A stretch of 64,000 nt of DNA from contig NZ_CP124836.1 of NCBI RefSeq assembly GCF_029964055.1, positions 3,162,001 to 3,226,000 of the forward strand. Reading direction: 5' to 3'. Below are positions 52,620-61,644 of this stretch, piece by piece. Source of the stretch: Arthrobacter sp. EM1. Lineage in GTDB: Bacteria; Actinomycetota; Actinomycetes; Actinomycetales; Micrococcaceae. The position numbers were made by a program, and so were the translations under genes. The notes under the pieces are model-generated. The model searched no databases and was not told the origin of the DNA. It saw only the letters and a program-made list of their open reading frames with translations. Every line of letters starts with the position of its first letter. Position 1 is the stretch's first letter.

Positions 52620-54089
52620 CTATGCGGGGGCCTCCTCCCGCGCGGCCCTGCGCTCCACCCCGACCTCCACCAGCACACCGGCAACGAAGACCAAGGGAAC
52701 GGCGGCAAGCAGGCCCATGGCCGTTTCGGCGCTGCCGCCGATGAGTGCCGTGAAGTTGCTGGCAACAAGGGCCAGAACCCAGCCAAGTAGCAGGGTGGCG
52801 AGTGTCGGCGCCACTTTGGTCTGCCAGACCTGGCCGGCCACCCTTTCGCGCCGGAAATACGCGACGACGGCAAGGGAGCAGAGGATATACAGGACCAGGA
52901 GCGCCGCCACGGCCAGCCCGCTGAACCAGGAAAAGAGGGTCAGCACAGGGTCCAGGGAAAGTACTGCGAACGGTGCCACCAGCAGGAACGCGATCACGGT
53001 CTGGATTCGCGCTGCGGTGGCGGGTGCCCGGTGCCGGTTGGTGCGGGCGACAGTGCCCGGCATCGACCCGCGCAGCGCCAGTGAATGGAGGTAGCGGTTG
53101 ATGCCGTTATGGAAGGCGATAATGCCGGCCAGCAGGGAAGTCACGAGCAGGATACCGGTGGCGATCCCGGCCCACGGCCCGAAGAGTTCCACCATCGGTG
53201 TCAGCACGAAGGAGGTGGAGTCACCCGATTCGAGGGCCGCCCCCGCCGCATCAATGACATGCGAGGGGCCATAGTAGCTGACCAGCATCCACGAGATGAA
53301 GGAGAAGAACACCGAGATAACCACTACCGAAAGGTACGTGGCCCGGGCCACCGTGCGCTGGGCGTCCTTGGCTTCGGCTGAGTAGATGGCAGTCGATTCG
53401 AAGCCGAACATGGAGGCTACAGCGAACATAATGGCCACGCCCGGGGCGCCCGTCGCGATCGCCGCAGGAGAAAAGGAAGCCGCCAGGCTGATTCCTTCGG
53501 GGCCGCCGCCGCGCAACAGCACGGTGAAGCCGAACATGATCAGGATGGCGACCTCCAGGCCCACCAGCACCGCCAGTACCCGCGCCCCCAGTTCGATGTT
53601 GAGGGATCCCAGCACCTGTACGCCCGCCATGGTGACCACGGCCAGCAGCCACCAGGGAACCACGAAGCCGGCGGACCCGAGGAGTCCGGCAAACGCGGCG
53701 CCGTACAGCCCGTACATCGCGGCCTGGACGGTGCTGTAGGCAAGGAGGGCGAGCCACGCGGCTCCCGCCCCTGTTTTGCGTCCAAAGGCGGCCGTGACAT
53801 AGGCGTAGAAGGCGCCGTTGGCCTGGATTTTGCGGCTCATCGCAACGAACCCGACGGCGAAGATCACGATGACAATGCCCACCACCAGGTACGCCCCGGG
53901 CGCTCCAGGGCCGTTGCCGAGGGCCGCGGCCAGCGGCGACGCCCCGACGATTCCGGTCAGCGGCGCCTGGGCGGATAAGACAAAAAAGAGAATGCCCATC
54001 ACGCCGACGCTGCCGGCGCGCAGTGCTGTGGAGTGCTCGGCGCGGGGAGTGGCTTCCGCGGTCCGGGACTCGGATTTTGAAATACTCAT
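52620..54089 (-). CDS. APC-superfamily amino acid/amine permease
   Basis: A 489 aa permease with about 12 helices. Helix 1 reads VGVMGILFFVLSAQAPLTGI with the unwound substrate-binding part, and FAVASMFGFESTAIYSAEAK in helix 6 is typical of APC amino acid transporters. ATG 54089 follows AAGGAT; an ATG seven codons earlier is possible. Placed among amine oxidase, regulators and aldehyde dehydrogenase, it is probably the importer of tyramine, phenylethylamine or a similar amine. Confidence 0.88.
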   Translation of the reverse strand: MSISKSESRTAEATPRAEHSTALRAGSVGVMGILFFVLSAQAPLTGIVGASPLAAALGNGPGAPGAYLVVGIVIVIFAVGFVAMSRKIQANGAFYAYVTAAFGRKTGAGAAWLALLAYSTVQAAMYGLYGAAFAGLLGSAGFVVPWWLLAVVTMAGVQVLGSLNIELGARVLAVLVGLEVAILIMFGFTVLLRGGGPEGISLAASFSPAAIATGAPGVAIMFAVASMFGFESTAIYSAEAKDAQRTVARATYLSVVVISVFFSFISWMLVSYYGPSHVIDAAGAALESGDSTSFVLTPMVELFGPWAGIATGILLVTSLLAGIIAFHNGINRYLHSLALRGSMPGTVARTNRHRAPATAARIQTVIAFLLVAPFAVLSLDPVLTLFSWFSGLAVAALLVLYILCSLAVVAYFRRERVAGQVWQTKVAPTLATLLLGWVLALVASNFTALIGGSAETAMGLLAAVPLVFVAGVLVEVGVERRAAREEAPA

Positions 54090-54126
54090 CGGATCCTTCT
54101 TAACGGTCATGAGTCTGGGGATTGGC

Positions 54127-54154
54127 GGTGCGAGAAAGGCGGTGTGAGAAAGGA
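54127..54154. repeat. Tandem 14-bp repeats in the permease/ALDH divergent gap
   Basis: Units at 54127-54140 and 54141-54154 share GGTG.GAGAAAGG with two differences. They lie 38-65 nt before the permease start and may be regulator half-sites or a local duplication. Confidence 0.6.
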
Positions 54155-54170
54155 GGGGTGTCTGGCACCA

Positions 54171-54187
54171 TGCAATCCAGCATTGCA
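54171..54187. promoter_or_regulatory. Putative operator in the permease/ALDH divergent gap
   Basis: TGCAAT-CCAGC-ATTGCA is a perfect inverted repeat. It is centrally placed in the 286-nt gap between divergent genes, next to the 14-bp tandem repeats. Confidence 0.45.
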
Positions 54188-54375
54188 GGTGACGCCCATC
54201 ACCCTTTTGTCGATCAGCGATCGTTTGTTGTCCCTCAGCGCAACGGCATCCAGGGCCGCCGCGATCCTTCGCAGTGGGTCAACTGCAGTTCGCGCAAAGA
54301 CAAGACTGCGCGCCCCGCACCGGAGGACACTCGGAGATGACAGCACGGCCAACTACTCGATGTGGAGTACACCCC

Positions 54376-55785
54376 ATGGAAACTTACGACGCCCTCCTGG
54401 CCTCGATCACCCCGGACACCGGCGACACCCGGACCATCCTTGACCCCGCCACCGGCGCCGTCGTCGGCGAAGCGCCGGTGCACACCTTGGCGGACCTGGA
54501 GCGGGCCGTTGCCGCTGCCGGCGCCGCGCAGCCCGCGTGGGCGGCATTGGGCCATGACGCGCGGAGCGCCGCACTGTTGCGGGCCGCCGACGCCGTCGAA
54601 CGCTCTGCCGAAGAACTCGCCCACCTGCTCTCCCGCGAGCAGGGCAAACCCCTGAACGGCCCCAACGCGCGGTTCGAGGTCGGCGCCTGCGCAGCGTGGC
54701 TCCGCACGGCTGCCGGCACCGCGATGGAGCCGGAGACCGTGGTGGACGACGGCGAAACCCGCGCCGAACTGCACTACCGGCCCATCGGCGTCGTCGGGGC
54801 GATCGGGCCCTGGAACTGGCCCATGATGATCACCGTCTGGCAGATCGCACCGGCCCTCCGGATGGGCAACGCCGTGGTGGTCAAACCTTCCGAATACACC
54901 CCGTTGTCCGTCCTGGCCCTGGCGAAGGTCCTCAACGAGGAGCTGCCCGAAGGCCTCCTCACCGTGGTCTCCGGCGGCCGCGACGTCGGCGCACGGCTGG
55001 CCGAACACCCCGCGATCGGCAAGGTGATGTTTACCGGCTCCACCGCCACGGGCAAGGCCATCATCAGGTCCTCCGCAGACACGGTCAAACGCCTCACCCT
55101 CGAGCTCGGCGGCAACGACGCCGGAATCGTCCTGCCCGACGCCGACCCCAAGGCCATCGCCGAAGGCCTCTTTTGGGGCGCCTTCATCAACACCGGCCAG
55201 ACGTGCGCGGCCCTGAAGCGCCTCTACGTCCACAGCGACATCTACGATGCCGTCTGCGAGGAACTTACCGCCGTCGCAGCCGCCATGCCGATGGGAAACG
55301 GCCTCGACGAGGGCAATGTGCTTGGCCCGCTGCAGAACAAGCAGCAGTTCGACATCGTGGCCCGGCTGGTTGATGCCGCCCGCGACTCGGGGGCCAAGCT
55401 CCTGCTGGGCGGGGACCCGGACACAGACCAGCCCGGCTACTTCTACCCCGCCACCCTGGTTGCGGACATCGACAACAACAATGCCCTGGTGGCCGAGGAA
55501 CAGTTCGGTCCCGCGCTGCCCATCATCCGCTACAGCACGGTGGACGAGGCCGTCACCATGGCCAACGCCCTCGACGTTGGACTCGGCGCCTCGGTCTGGT
55601 CCGCCGATCCGGCGGAAGCCCGCAAGGTCGCGGCCCGGCTCGAGGCCGGCACCGTCTGGATCAACAAGCACGGCGCGGTTGACCCGAGGGTCCCCTTCGG
55701 CGGTGCCAAGCAGTCCGGCTACGGCCTGGAATTCGGCGTCGAAGGCCTCAAAGCCCTCGGAGTACCGCAGGTCATCAACGGCTGA
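54376..55785 (+). CDS. Aldehyde dehydrogenase, NAD(P)-dependent
   Basis: A 469 aa dehydrogenase that oxidises aldehydes to acids. The catalytic Glu is in LTLELGGNDAG near residue 243 and the catalytic Cys in NTGQTCAALK near 276; GPWNWPMMITVWQIAPAL and VKPSEYTPLS are the cofactor and tunnel regions. ATG 54376 follows GGAG at 8 nt. Divergent from the amine permease, it probably oxidises the aldehyde made by the amine oxidase (FeaB/PadA-like function). Confidence 0.93.
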   Translation: METYDALLASITPDTGDTRTILDPATGAVVGEAPVHTLADLERAVAAAGAAQPAWAALGHDARSAALLRAADAVERSAEELAHLLSREQGKPLNGPNARFEVGACAAWLRTAAGTAMEPETVVDDGETRAELHYRPIGVVGAIGPWNWPMMITVWQIAPALRMGNAVVVKPSEYTPLSVLALAKVLNEELPEGLLTVVSGGRDVGARLAEHPAIGKVMFTGSTATGKAIIRSSADTVKRLTLELGGNDAGIVLPDADPKAIAEGLFWGAFINTGQTCAALKRLYVHSDIYDAVCEELTAVAAAMPMGNGLDEGNVLGPLQNKQQFDIVARLVDAARDSGAKLLLGGDPDTDQPGYFYPATLVADIDNNNALVAEEQFGPALPIIRYSTVDEAVTMANALDVGLGASVWSADPAEARKVAARLEAGTVWINKHGAVDPRVPFGGAKQSGYGLEFGVEGLKALGVPQVING

Positions 55786-55828
55786 CCATTTTTCAACAGC
55801 CGGAAACCGGTCGGCCGGGGCGGGCCGG

Positions 55829-56596
55829 TCAGAGGCCCATCGCGGTCCGGACCTCCTCGAGAATTCGGTGCATGGCGGACTCGGCCGCGCCTGCGTCCCC
55901 CGCTGCGACCGCGGCGGCGACATCCTCGTGCGCCTGCAGCGCTTCTTGCCGCGGGTGGAAGGGCATCAGCCTCTGCCGGGTGCGGCTGGAGAGAACCTCG
56001 GCCACCATCCCGTCCAGGGCCTGGAACATCTCGTTGCCGCTGCTGTGCAGGAGCAACTGGTGAAAGGCGATGTCGGCGGTCAGGAATCCTTCCAGATCGC
56101 CTGCCTCTCCGAGCCGGCGCAGCTCCGCCGCCAGCGTAACGAGCCGACGGCGTTCGGCGGAGCCCGCCCGGCGGGCCGCACCGGCCGCGGCGATTGGCTC
56201 GACGGCGATGCGGAGTTCAGTGAGGCTGGCGTACTGTTCAGTCCGTCGCCCTGAGGCCAACCGCCAACGCACCAGCTTCGGGTCAAAAACGTTCCAGTGC
56301 GCGGAATCCTGCACCACGATGCCTACGCGGCGCCGGGAATAGACCAGATTCATCGATTCAAGCACCCGCGTGGTGTCGCGGGCCAGGGTCCGGGAGATGC
56401 CGTACTGCTGCTGGATGCCCTCCAGTGTCAGCCGTTGTCCGGGTGCGAAGGTGCCCGAGACAATTCCCTCGCCCAATTCGTCCAGGACCCGCAGGTGCAG
56501 GGCACGAACGGGTTCACCCCGGTCAGCGGCGTCGCCGTGTTCGCCGTCGCCGCCGTTCTCCTCGCCGCGCTCCTGGTCTGGTGTCGCCGTCGACAT
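55829..56596 (-). CDS. GntR/FadR-type regulator
   Basis: A 255 aa regulator. A 30-residue acidic N-terminus precedes the winged HTH (LTLEGIQQQYGISRTLARDT) at residues 55-80, and an FCD ligand domain follows (TADIAFHQLLLHSSGNEMFQ, then HEDVAAAVAAGDAGAAESAM), which carries metal-binding His residues. ATG 56596 follows GGGAGG. Divergent from gluconokinase and gluconate permease, it is probably the gluconate-responsive repressor. Confidence 0.9.
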   Translation of the reverse strand: MSTATPDQERGEENGGDGEHGDAADRGEPVRALHLRVLDELGEGIVSGTFAPGQRLTLEGIQQQYGISRTLARDTTRVLESMNLVYSRRRVGIVVQDSAHWNVFDPKLVRWRLASGRRTEQYASLTELRIAVEPIAAAGAARRAGSAERRRLVTLAAELRRLGEAGDLEGFLTADIAFHQLLLHSSGNEMFQALDGMVAEVLSSRTRQRLMPFHPRQEALQAHEDVAAAVAAGDAGAAESAMHRILEEVRTAMGL

Positions 56597-56651
56597 GTCG
56601 AGCCTCCCTCTGCCCGCAAGGGCTGCCTCCCAGCATAGTGCCCGCTCAGCC

Positions 56652-56666
56652 AAAGGTGTGACTTTT
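56652..56666. promoter_or_regulatory. GntR operator, distal copy
   Basis: AAAGGT-GTG-ACTTTT, an imperfect inverted repeat close to the gntR start. It is the weaker of two copies spaced 45 bp apart. Confidence 0.5.
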
Positions 56667-56686
56667 CTAACGTAAAGATAGTACGA

Positions 56687-56716
56687 TTGACCCATCAAAG
56701 GTGCTACCTTTTTGAT
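56687..56716. promoter_or_regulatory. GntR operator, proximal copy, with -35 box
   Basis: The perfect repeat AAAGGT-GCT-ACCTTT lies at 56697-56711, inside a longer ATCA...TGAT palindrome (56694-56716). TTGACC (-35-like) directly precedes it, so the site is within the gluconokinase promoter. Confidence 0.65.
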
Positions 56717-56778
56717 CGGGCCGTAGCGATGGCCCTTGGTTTGTCCGCGTCTTCGGACATCGTCTACGGAGGTAAACA

Positions 56779-57333
56779 ATGACGTTTTCTGCCATTCACC
56801 TGGTGGTGATGGGGGTTGCAGGTGCCGGAAAGTCCACGGTTGCCGAGGCGCTGTCCCGAGATCTGGGCTGGGCCATGGCCGAGGCCGACGAATTCCATCC
56901 GCAAGCCAACATCAGCAAGATGAACAGCGGCACCCCGCTGGAAGACAGCGACCGCTGGCCCTGGCTGAACGCCATCCGGGACTGGATGACCTCCCAGGCC
57001 CGCGCCGGGCAGTGCACGGTCCTGACGTGCTCTGCCCTCAAAACCGACTATCGCGAGTTGCTCTCCGGAGCGGAAGGCAGGGTTGTCTTCCTGCATTTGG
57101 ACGGCGAACCCGGGCTGCTGGCGGAACGTATGCAGGGCCGCGCAGGCCACTTTATGCCCGTCACCCTGCTGCCCAGCCAGTTGGCCACGCTGGAACCGCT
57201 AACCCCCGCCGAGCTCGCCGGGGGAAGCCTGCGCCTGGAAATCACCCGGACCCCCGAACAGCTGATCGCCGAGATCAAGGCGTCGCTGGGGCTCTCCGGC
57301 GGACCCGGCACCGGCCTGTCCCCCAGGGCCTGA
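56779..57333 (+). CDS. gntK: Gluconokinase
   Basis: ATP-dependent kinase that makes 6-phosphogluconate from gluconate, feeding the pentose phosphate pathway. At 184 aa it is slightly longer than the usual 165-175. The P-loop is GVAGAGKSTVAEAL at about residues 13-26; LKTDYRELLSGAEGRVVFLH and EITRTPEQLIAEI are typical. ATG follows GGAGG (ACGGAGGTAAACA). It lies 72 nt before the gluconate permease gene and behind the GntR operators. Confidence 0.93.
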   Translation: MTFSAIHLVVMGVAGAGKSTVAEALSRDLGWAMAEADEFHPQANISKMNSGTPLEDSDRWPWLNAIRDWMTSQARAGQCTVLTCSALKTDYRELLSGAEGRVVFLHLDGEPGLLAERMQGRAGHFMPVTLLPSQLATLEPLTPAELAGGSLRLEITRTPEQLIAEIKASLGLSGGPGTGLSPRA

Positions 57334-57405
57334 CTCTTCCCCTAATTCCTTCCGGCCTTTTCACCCCTTTTTACCCCTATTGCCCCGTTGCTTCAAAGGA
57401 GAACC

Positions 57406-58809
57406 ATGACCATCGAAGGATGGACTCAAACCCTCGGCGCAGGTCCCCTGCTGCTGATCGCCGCCGCGGCCATCGCCGTGCTGCTGTTCCTCATCATCAA
57501 GCTGCGCGTCCATGCGCTGCTTGCCCTGATCCTGATCAGCCTGGCCACCGCGTTCGCCACCGGAATTCCGGCGGACAAGGTCGTGACCGTCCTGGTCAGC
57601 GGTTTCGGCACAACACTTGGCGCGGTCGCGCTGCTGGTCGGCCTCGGTGCGATGCTAGGCCGCATTGTGGAGACCAGCGGCGGGGCCAAGGCCCTGGCTG
57701 ACCACCTCATCAACCTGTTCGGCGAAAAGCGTGCGCCTTTCGCCCTGGGCCTCGCCTCGCTGATCTTCGGTTTCCCAATCTTCTTCGACGCCGGCCTCGT
57801 TGTGATGCTCCCGGTGGTCTTCGCTGTCGCGCACCGTCTCGGCGGCGGCGTACTGCGCTACGGGCTTCCCGCAGCCGGCGCCTTCTCGGTGACCCACATC
57901 TTCCTGCCCCCGCACCCGGGTCCGGTCGCAGCCGCAACGTTCTTCGATGCCAACATCGGCCTGGTCCTTATTGTCGGCCTGATCGCTGCCATCCCCACCT
58001 GGTACGTCACGGCATATCTGTTCGGCCTGTGGACCGGTAAGCGCCTGGTCCTGCCTGTCCCCACCCTGCTGGGCCAGGCCGACGCCGCAGCTGAAGCCAA
58101 CCCGCCTAAGTTCAGCACCGTCGTCGGGGTCCTGCTGCTACCGCTGGTCCTGATCTTCCTCAACACCGGGCTGAGCACACTCTCCTCCGCCGGCGTGCTG
58201 CCGGCCTCGGCCAAGTCCGAGGCTTGGTACCAGGTCCTGCGGACCCTTGGTGAAACCCCGGTAGCCCTGCTGATCTCTGTCCTCGTGGCGGCTTTTGTCC
58301 TGGGCCGCAGCCGCGGCCTGCACGGCAGCACCTTGGAAAAGCTGTTCGAGTCGGCGCTGGGCCCGGTCTGCTCCGTTATCCTCATCACCGGCGCCGGCGG
58401 TATGTTCGGCGGTGTCCTGCGCACGTCGGGCATCGGCAAGGCTCTCGCTGATGTCCTCGGCGACGTTGGTATTCCGCTGATCCTCGCCGGCTTCCTCATC
58501 GCGGCCATCCTGCGCATCGCTCAAGGCTCCGCCACGGTGGCGCTGACCACCACAGCGGGACTGATCGCACCGGCCGTTGCCGCCGCCGGCATGAACGGCA
58601 TGCAGCTGGCAGCCCTCGTGATCGCGGTCGCCGCCGGCTCCGTGGTTGTATCCCACGTCAACGACTCCGGCTTCTGGCTGGTTGGCCGCTTCTTCGGAAT
58701 GGACGTCAAGACCACGCTGAAGACCTGGACCGTGATGGAAACACTCATCGGTGTGATGGGCTTCGGGATCGCTGCGGCCGTCTTTGGCCTCGCCGGCCTC
58801 GCCAGCTAG
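57406..58809 (+). CDS. gntP: Gluconate:H+ symporter, GntP family
   Basis: A 467 aa permease with 12-14 helices that imports gluconate. Family blocks are ALLVGLGAMLGRIVETSGGA, FGFPIFFDAGLVVMLPVVFA, and the conserved HIFLPPHPGPVAAATFF, plus SHVNDSGFWLVGRFFGMD near the end. ATG 57406 follows AAAGGAG. It is co-transcribed with gntK and ends before a perfect palindrome. Confidence 0.92.
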   Translation: MTIEGWTQTLGAGPLLLIAAAAIAVLLFLIIKLRVHALLALILISLATAFATGIPADKVVTVLVSGFGTTLGAVALLVGLGAMLGRIVETSGGAKALADHLINLFGEKRAPFALGLASLIFGFPIFFDAGLVVMLPVVFAVAHRLGGGVLRYGLPAAGAFSVTHIFLPPHPGPVAAATFFDANIGLVLIVGLIAAIPTWYVTAYLFGLWTGKRLVLPVPTLLGQADAAAEANPPKFSTVVGVLLLPLVLIFLNTGLSTLSSAGVLPASAKSEAWYQVLRTLGETPVALLISVLVAAFVLGRSRGLHGSTLEKLFESALGPVCSVILITGAGGMFGGVLRTSGIGKALADVLGDVGIPLILAGFLIAAILRIAQGSATVALTTTAGLIAPAVAAAGMNGMQLAALVIAVAAGSVVVSHVNDSGFWLVGRFFGMDVKTTLKTWTVMETLIGVMGFGIAAAVFGLAGLAS

Positions 58810-58852
58810 CCGCGCGGGCGGCCGGCCAGGCCGGCCCCGGCACACGCAACCA

Positions 58853-58888
58853 GAACGACGACGGCGGGATATCCCGCCGTCGTCGTTC
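58853..58888. terminator. Perfect 36-bp palindrome after gntP
   Basis: Arms 58853-58870 and 58871-58888 are exact reverse complements with no loop; the arms begin GAACGACGACGGCGGGAT. It lies between convergent gntP and Pr6Pr genes, and is probably a strong bidirectional terminator without T run. Confidence 0.7.
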
Positions 58889-58940
58889 GTTCAAAGTCCC
58901 TGGCGCAAAGGAGAGGCCGGCAGCCCAAGGTGCCGGGCGG

Positions 58941-59603
58941 TCAGCCGGCGGTTTCGCTGCCCTGGCGAACCGCGGGTTCAGGCGCGCTGGTGGACAGGTG
59001 CAGCCGGGTGGAGAGCGCTGCGATCGCCGCGAAAACAAAGGCGCCGATGGCGATGGCCAGGGACGTTGCGGCCACAGCTCCATAGCCGCTGATCCGCGGG
59101 TCGAGGAACGGATAGGGGTACCACCCGGCGATCGGGCCCCTGATCAGGCTGTAGACGAGATAGAGGAGCGGAAACCCAAGCCAGATCAGGGACGTCCGCA
59201 ACGGGATTCTGGTCTTGGGCAAGTCAACGAGCCAGTCGATCACCATAATCGTGGGGATCGTAAAGTGCAGGACCACATTGATCCAGGGGATTGGCGTGTT
59301 AACGTCCACGTTGCTCAGCAGCAGGTTGTACACAATTCCGGTGATGGTCATGTAGATGGTCGCCGCGCCCCGCAGCAAATCAAGCCACCGCGGGTTTTCT
59401 CCCCGCCACGCGAAGGTGCCTGCTACTGCCAGGGTCACAAAAGCGATGACGTTTGATTCGATGGTGAAGTAGCTGAAGTAATTCACCGTCGATGCTCCGG
59501 GCACGCTGGTGAGCAGATGCGCGAGCTGAAACGCGACGGCCAGCAGTCCTATGGCAGCGAACCAGTACCTGAAGATCGCAAGTCCGCGGTTGGGGATCGT
59601 CAT
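58941..59603 (-). CDS. Pr6Pr family membrane protein
   Basis: A 220 aa protein with six helices. The family pattern appears as YFSYFTIESNVIAFVTLAVA near residue 40, GIVYNLLLSNVDV and FPLLYLVYSLIRGPIAGWYP. Members are widespread in actinobacteria without known function. ATG 59603 follows GAAGGA. Confidence 0.87.
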   Translation of the reverse strand: MTIPNRGLAIFRYWFAAIGLLAVAFQLAHLLTSVPGASTVNYFSYFTIESNVIAFVTLAVAGTFAWRGENPRWLDLLRGAATIYMTITGIVYNLLLSNVDVNTPIPWINVVLHFTIPTIMVIDWLVDLPKTRIPLRTSLIWLGFPLLYLVYSLIRGPIAGWYPYPFLDPRISGYGAVAATSLAIAIGAFVFAAIAALSTRLHLSTSAPEPAVRQGSETAG

Positions 59604-59726
59604 GGTGTCTTCCTTCATGTGGGGTTCAGGGGCCAGGACCGGCTGGCACCTTCGCATTTCATCTTTGCCCTATTGGGATGAATGTACCGTGTCCACACCC
59701 TTCGCGGCCCGGACCGCCACCCCGGG

Positions 59727-61103
59727 TCAGCAGGCGTCGGCCTCCGCGTTGAGATCCCGGTCCCTGGTTTCGGGAGCGATGAACCCGGCCGCCCAGCCGA
59801 TCGCGGCATAGCTCATCAGGATAGCGGCGATCGGCACCCAGCCCGGACCCGTCGCCGCGACGACGGCGGCGGCCAGGACGGGCCCCAGGCCGCCGGAAAG
59901 CACCGCGCCGATCTCCTTGACCGTCGTCATAAAGGTAAAGCGGTGCTTGGACCCGAACATCTCCACCAACCAGGTTGATTCCACGCCGTACATGTTGGGC
60001 AGCGGACCGCCGATGAAAATGACGAAGACGAGGGCCACCAGCAGCGGGTTCCGGGTTTCAATCAGCAGCATCGCAGGGATGGTGAAGGCGAACTGGAAGC
60101 CGGAGAGCCACAGCCAGACCCGGCGCCGGCCGAACCGGTCGGTGAGCTTGCCCGTCAGCAGAACTGTGGCGACGCCCAGGATCGAGCCGAGCGTCACGCC
60201 GGTCGTGACGAGGTTGGCGTCCATTTTCACCACGGACACGGTCCAGCCGATCAGGAATCCCTTGACGAGGTAGACCGAACCGTTCTCACCGAGCTTGATG
60301 CCCAGTGAGACGAGGAATGATTTTTTGGCGTCCGCCGCGTCACGCCAGACGCTTTGCTGCCTGGCCTCGACGCGCGCCGCAGCACGCCGCGCCTTGAGCT
60401 CCTCGAAGACCGGAGATTCGCTGACGCTGCGCCGCAGGTACAGCGCCACCAGGGTGGTCACGACGCTCAGCAGGAAGGGAATACGCCACCCCCAGGCGAG
60501 GAATTCCTGCTTCGGCATCTGCGATAGCAACAGCCACAGTCCGCTGGCCAGAAGCACACCGGTCGCGGTCCCCAACGCCACCACCGCACCATAGAAACCG
60601 CGTTTGCCAGCGGGCGCGGATTCCACCAGCAGCAGCGAGGCCCCGGACAGTTCAGCGCCGGCACCGAAGCCCTGGATGAGCCGCAGGAGCACCAGGAGGA
60701 TGGGCGCGATAACGCCCACCTGGGCGAAGGTCGGCAACAGGCCCATCCCCAGGGTGGCGATCCCCATCATCCCGACAGTGATCACCAAGATCCACTTGCG
60801 GCCGTATTTGTCCCCGAGATAGCCGAAGTAGATTCCGCCCAGCGGCCGGACGAGGAACCCGGAGCCGTAGGCGGCGAAGCTGGCCAGCAGCGCCATTGCC
60901 GGGTCGACATTGGGAAAGAACAGCGGCCCGAAGACCAGCGCCGCGGCCAGGGTGTAAAGCGTGAAGTCCATGTACTCCAACGCAGAGCCCAGCCAGGATG
61001 AGATCGAGGTGCGGCGCAATTCAGCCGGCGTCACCCCAGGATGCAGCGCCGTGCCCTGCGCGCCCGCCTCGGCGTGTGTCAGTTTCAGGTTTTCAGTAAC
61101 CAC
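59727..61103 (-). CDS. MHS-family (metabolite:H+ symporter) transporter
   Basis: A 458 aa MFS transporter. SWLGSALEYMDFTLYTLAAA is the MHS-type first helix and YFGYLGDKYGRKWILV the motif A loop; SGASLLLVESAPAGKRGFYG follows. Twelve helices are expected. The GTG start follows AGGGAG. As last gene of an acyl-CoA degradation operon, it probably imports the acid whose CoA ester the enzymes process; the 88-nt gap after the MaoC gene fits a shared transcript. Confidence 0.88.
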   Translation of the reverse strand: MVTENLKLTHAEAGAQGTALHPGVTPAELRRTSISSWLGSALEYMDFTLYTLAAALVFGPLFFPNVDPAMALLASFAAYGSGFLVRPLGGIYFGYLGDKYGRKWILVITVGMMGIATLGMGLLPTFAQVGVIAPILLVLLRLIQGFGAGAELSGASLLLVESAPAGKRGFYGAVVALGTATGVLLASGLWLLLSQMPKQEFLAWGWRIPFLLSVVTTLVALYLRRSVSESPVFEELKARRAAARVEARQQSVWRDAADAKKSFLVSLGIKLGENGSVYLVKGFLIGWTVSVVKMDANLVTTGVTLGSILGVATVLLTGKLTDRFGRRRVWLWLSGFQFAFTIPAMLLIETRNPLLVALVFVIFIGGPLPNMYGVESTWLVEMFGSKHRFTFMTTVKEIGAVLSGGLGPVLAAAVVAATGPGWVPIAAILMSYAAIGWAAGFIAPETRDRDLNAEADAC

Positions 61104-61191
61104 GGATTTTCTCCCTCGTGAAGAGCCTGCAGGCAGGCTCGGCCGTAACGTCGTTGTTCGGATGGTGGTGCAGGGTGGTGCCGGAGACCGG

Positions 61192-61644
61192 TCAGCTCCG
61201 GAGCAGGGACACGGTTTCCGCGATGCAGGCAGGCTTTTCGGAACCTTCCAGCTCGATCAGGTGCCGGAACTGCAATTGCCGGCCGTTGGCCGTGTTGGTC
61301 ACCGAAGCCAGCGTCAGCCGGTCCCTGATTCGCGAGTTCACCAGGGCGGGCGCCGGGAACCTGACCTTGTTCAGGCCGTAGTTGATGATCATCGCCGCGC
61401 CCTGGACCCGGTAGACCTGACCGGCAAGGTACGGCAGCATCGAGAGGCTGAGATACCCGTGGGCGAGCGTGGCGCCGAACGGTCCGGCAGCGGCCCGCTC
61501 CGGATCGGTGTGGATCCACTGCTGGTCCAGGGTCGCATCGGCAAATGCCTGGATCTGGGACTGCTCCAGGGTGTGCCAGGCGCTCACCCCGATTTCCTGT
61601 CCAGTCATGCTTGCCAGCTCGGCGGCGTCCTCGAACAGCCTCAT
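61192..61644 (-). CDS. MaoC-family (R)-hydratase
   Basis: A 150 aa hot-dog fold enoyl-CoA hydratase-like protein. The catalytic segment is FADATLDQQWIHTDPERAAA near residues 36-55, with Asp and His of the hydratase-2 motif, followed by GPFGATLAHGYLSLSMLP. The ATG touches the thiolase stop directly. It probably hydrates an unsaturated acyl-CoA in the operon's pathway. Confidence 0.9.
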   Translation of the reverse strand: MRLFEDAAELASMTGQEIGVSAWHTLEQSQIQAFADATLDQQWIHTDPERAAAGPFGATLAHGYLSLSMLPYLAGQVYRVQGAAMIINYGLNKVRFPAPALVNSRIRDRLTLASVTNTANGRQLQFRHLIELEGSEKPACIAETVSLLRS

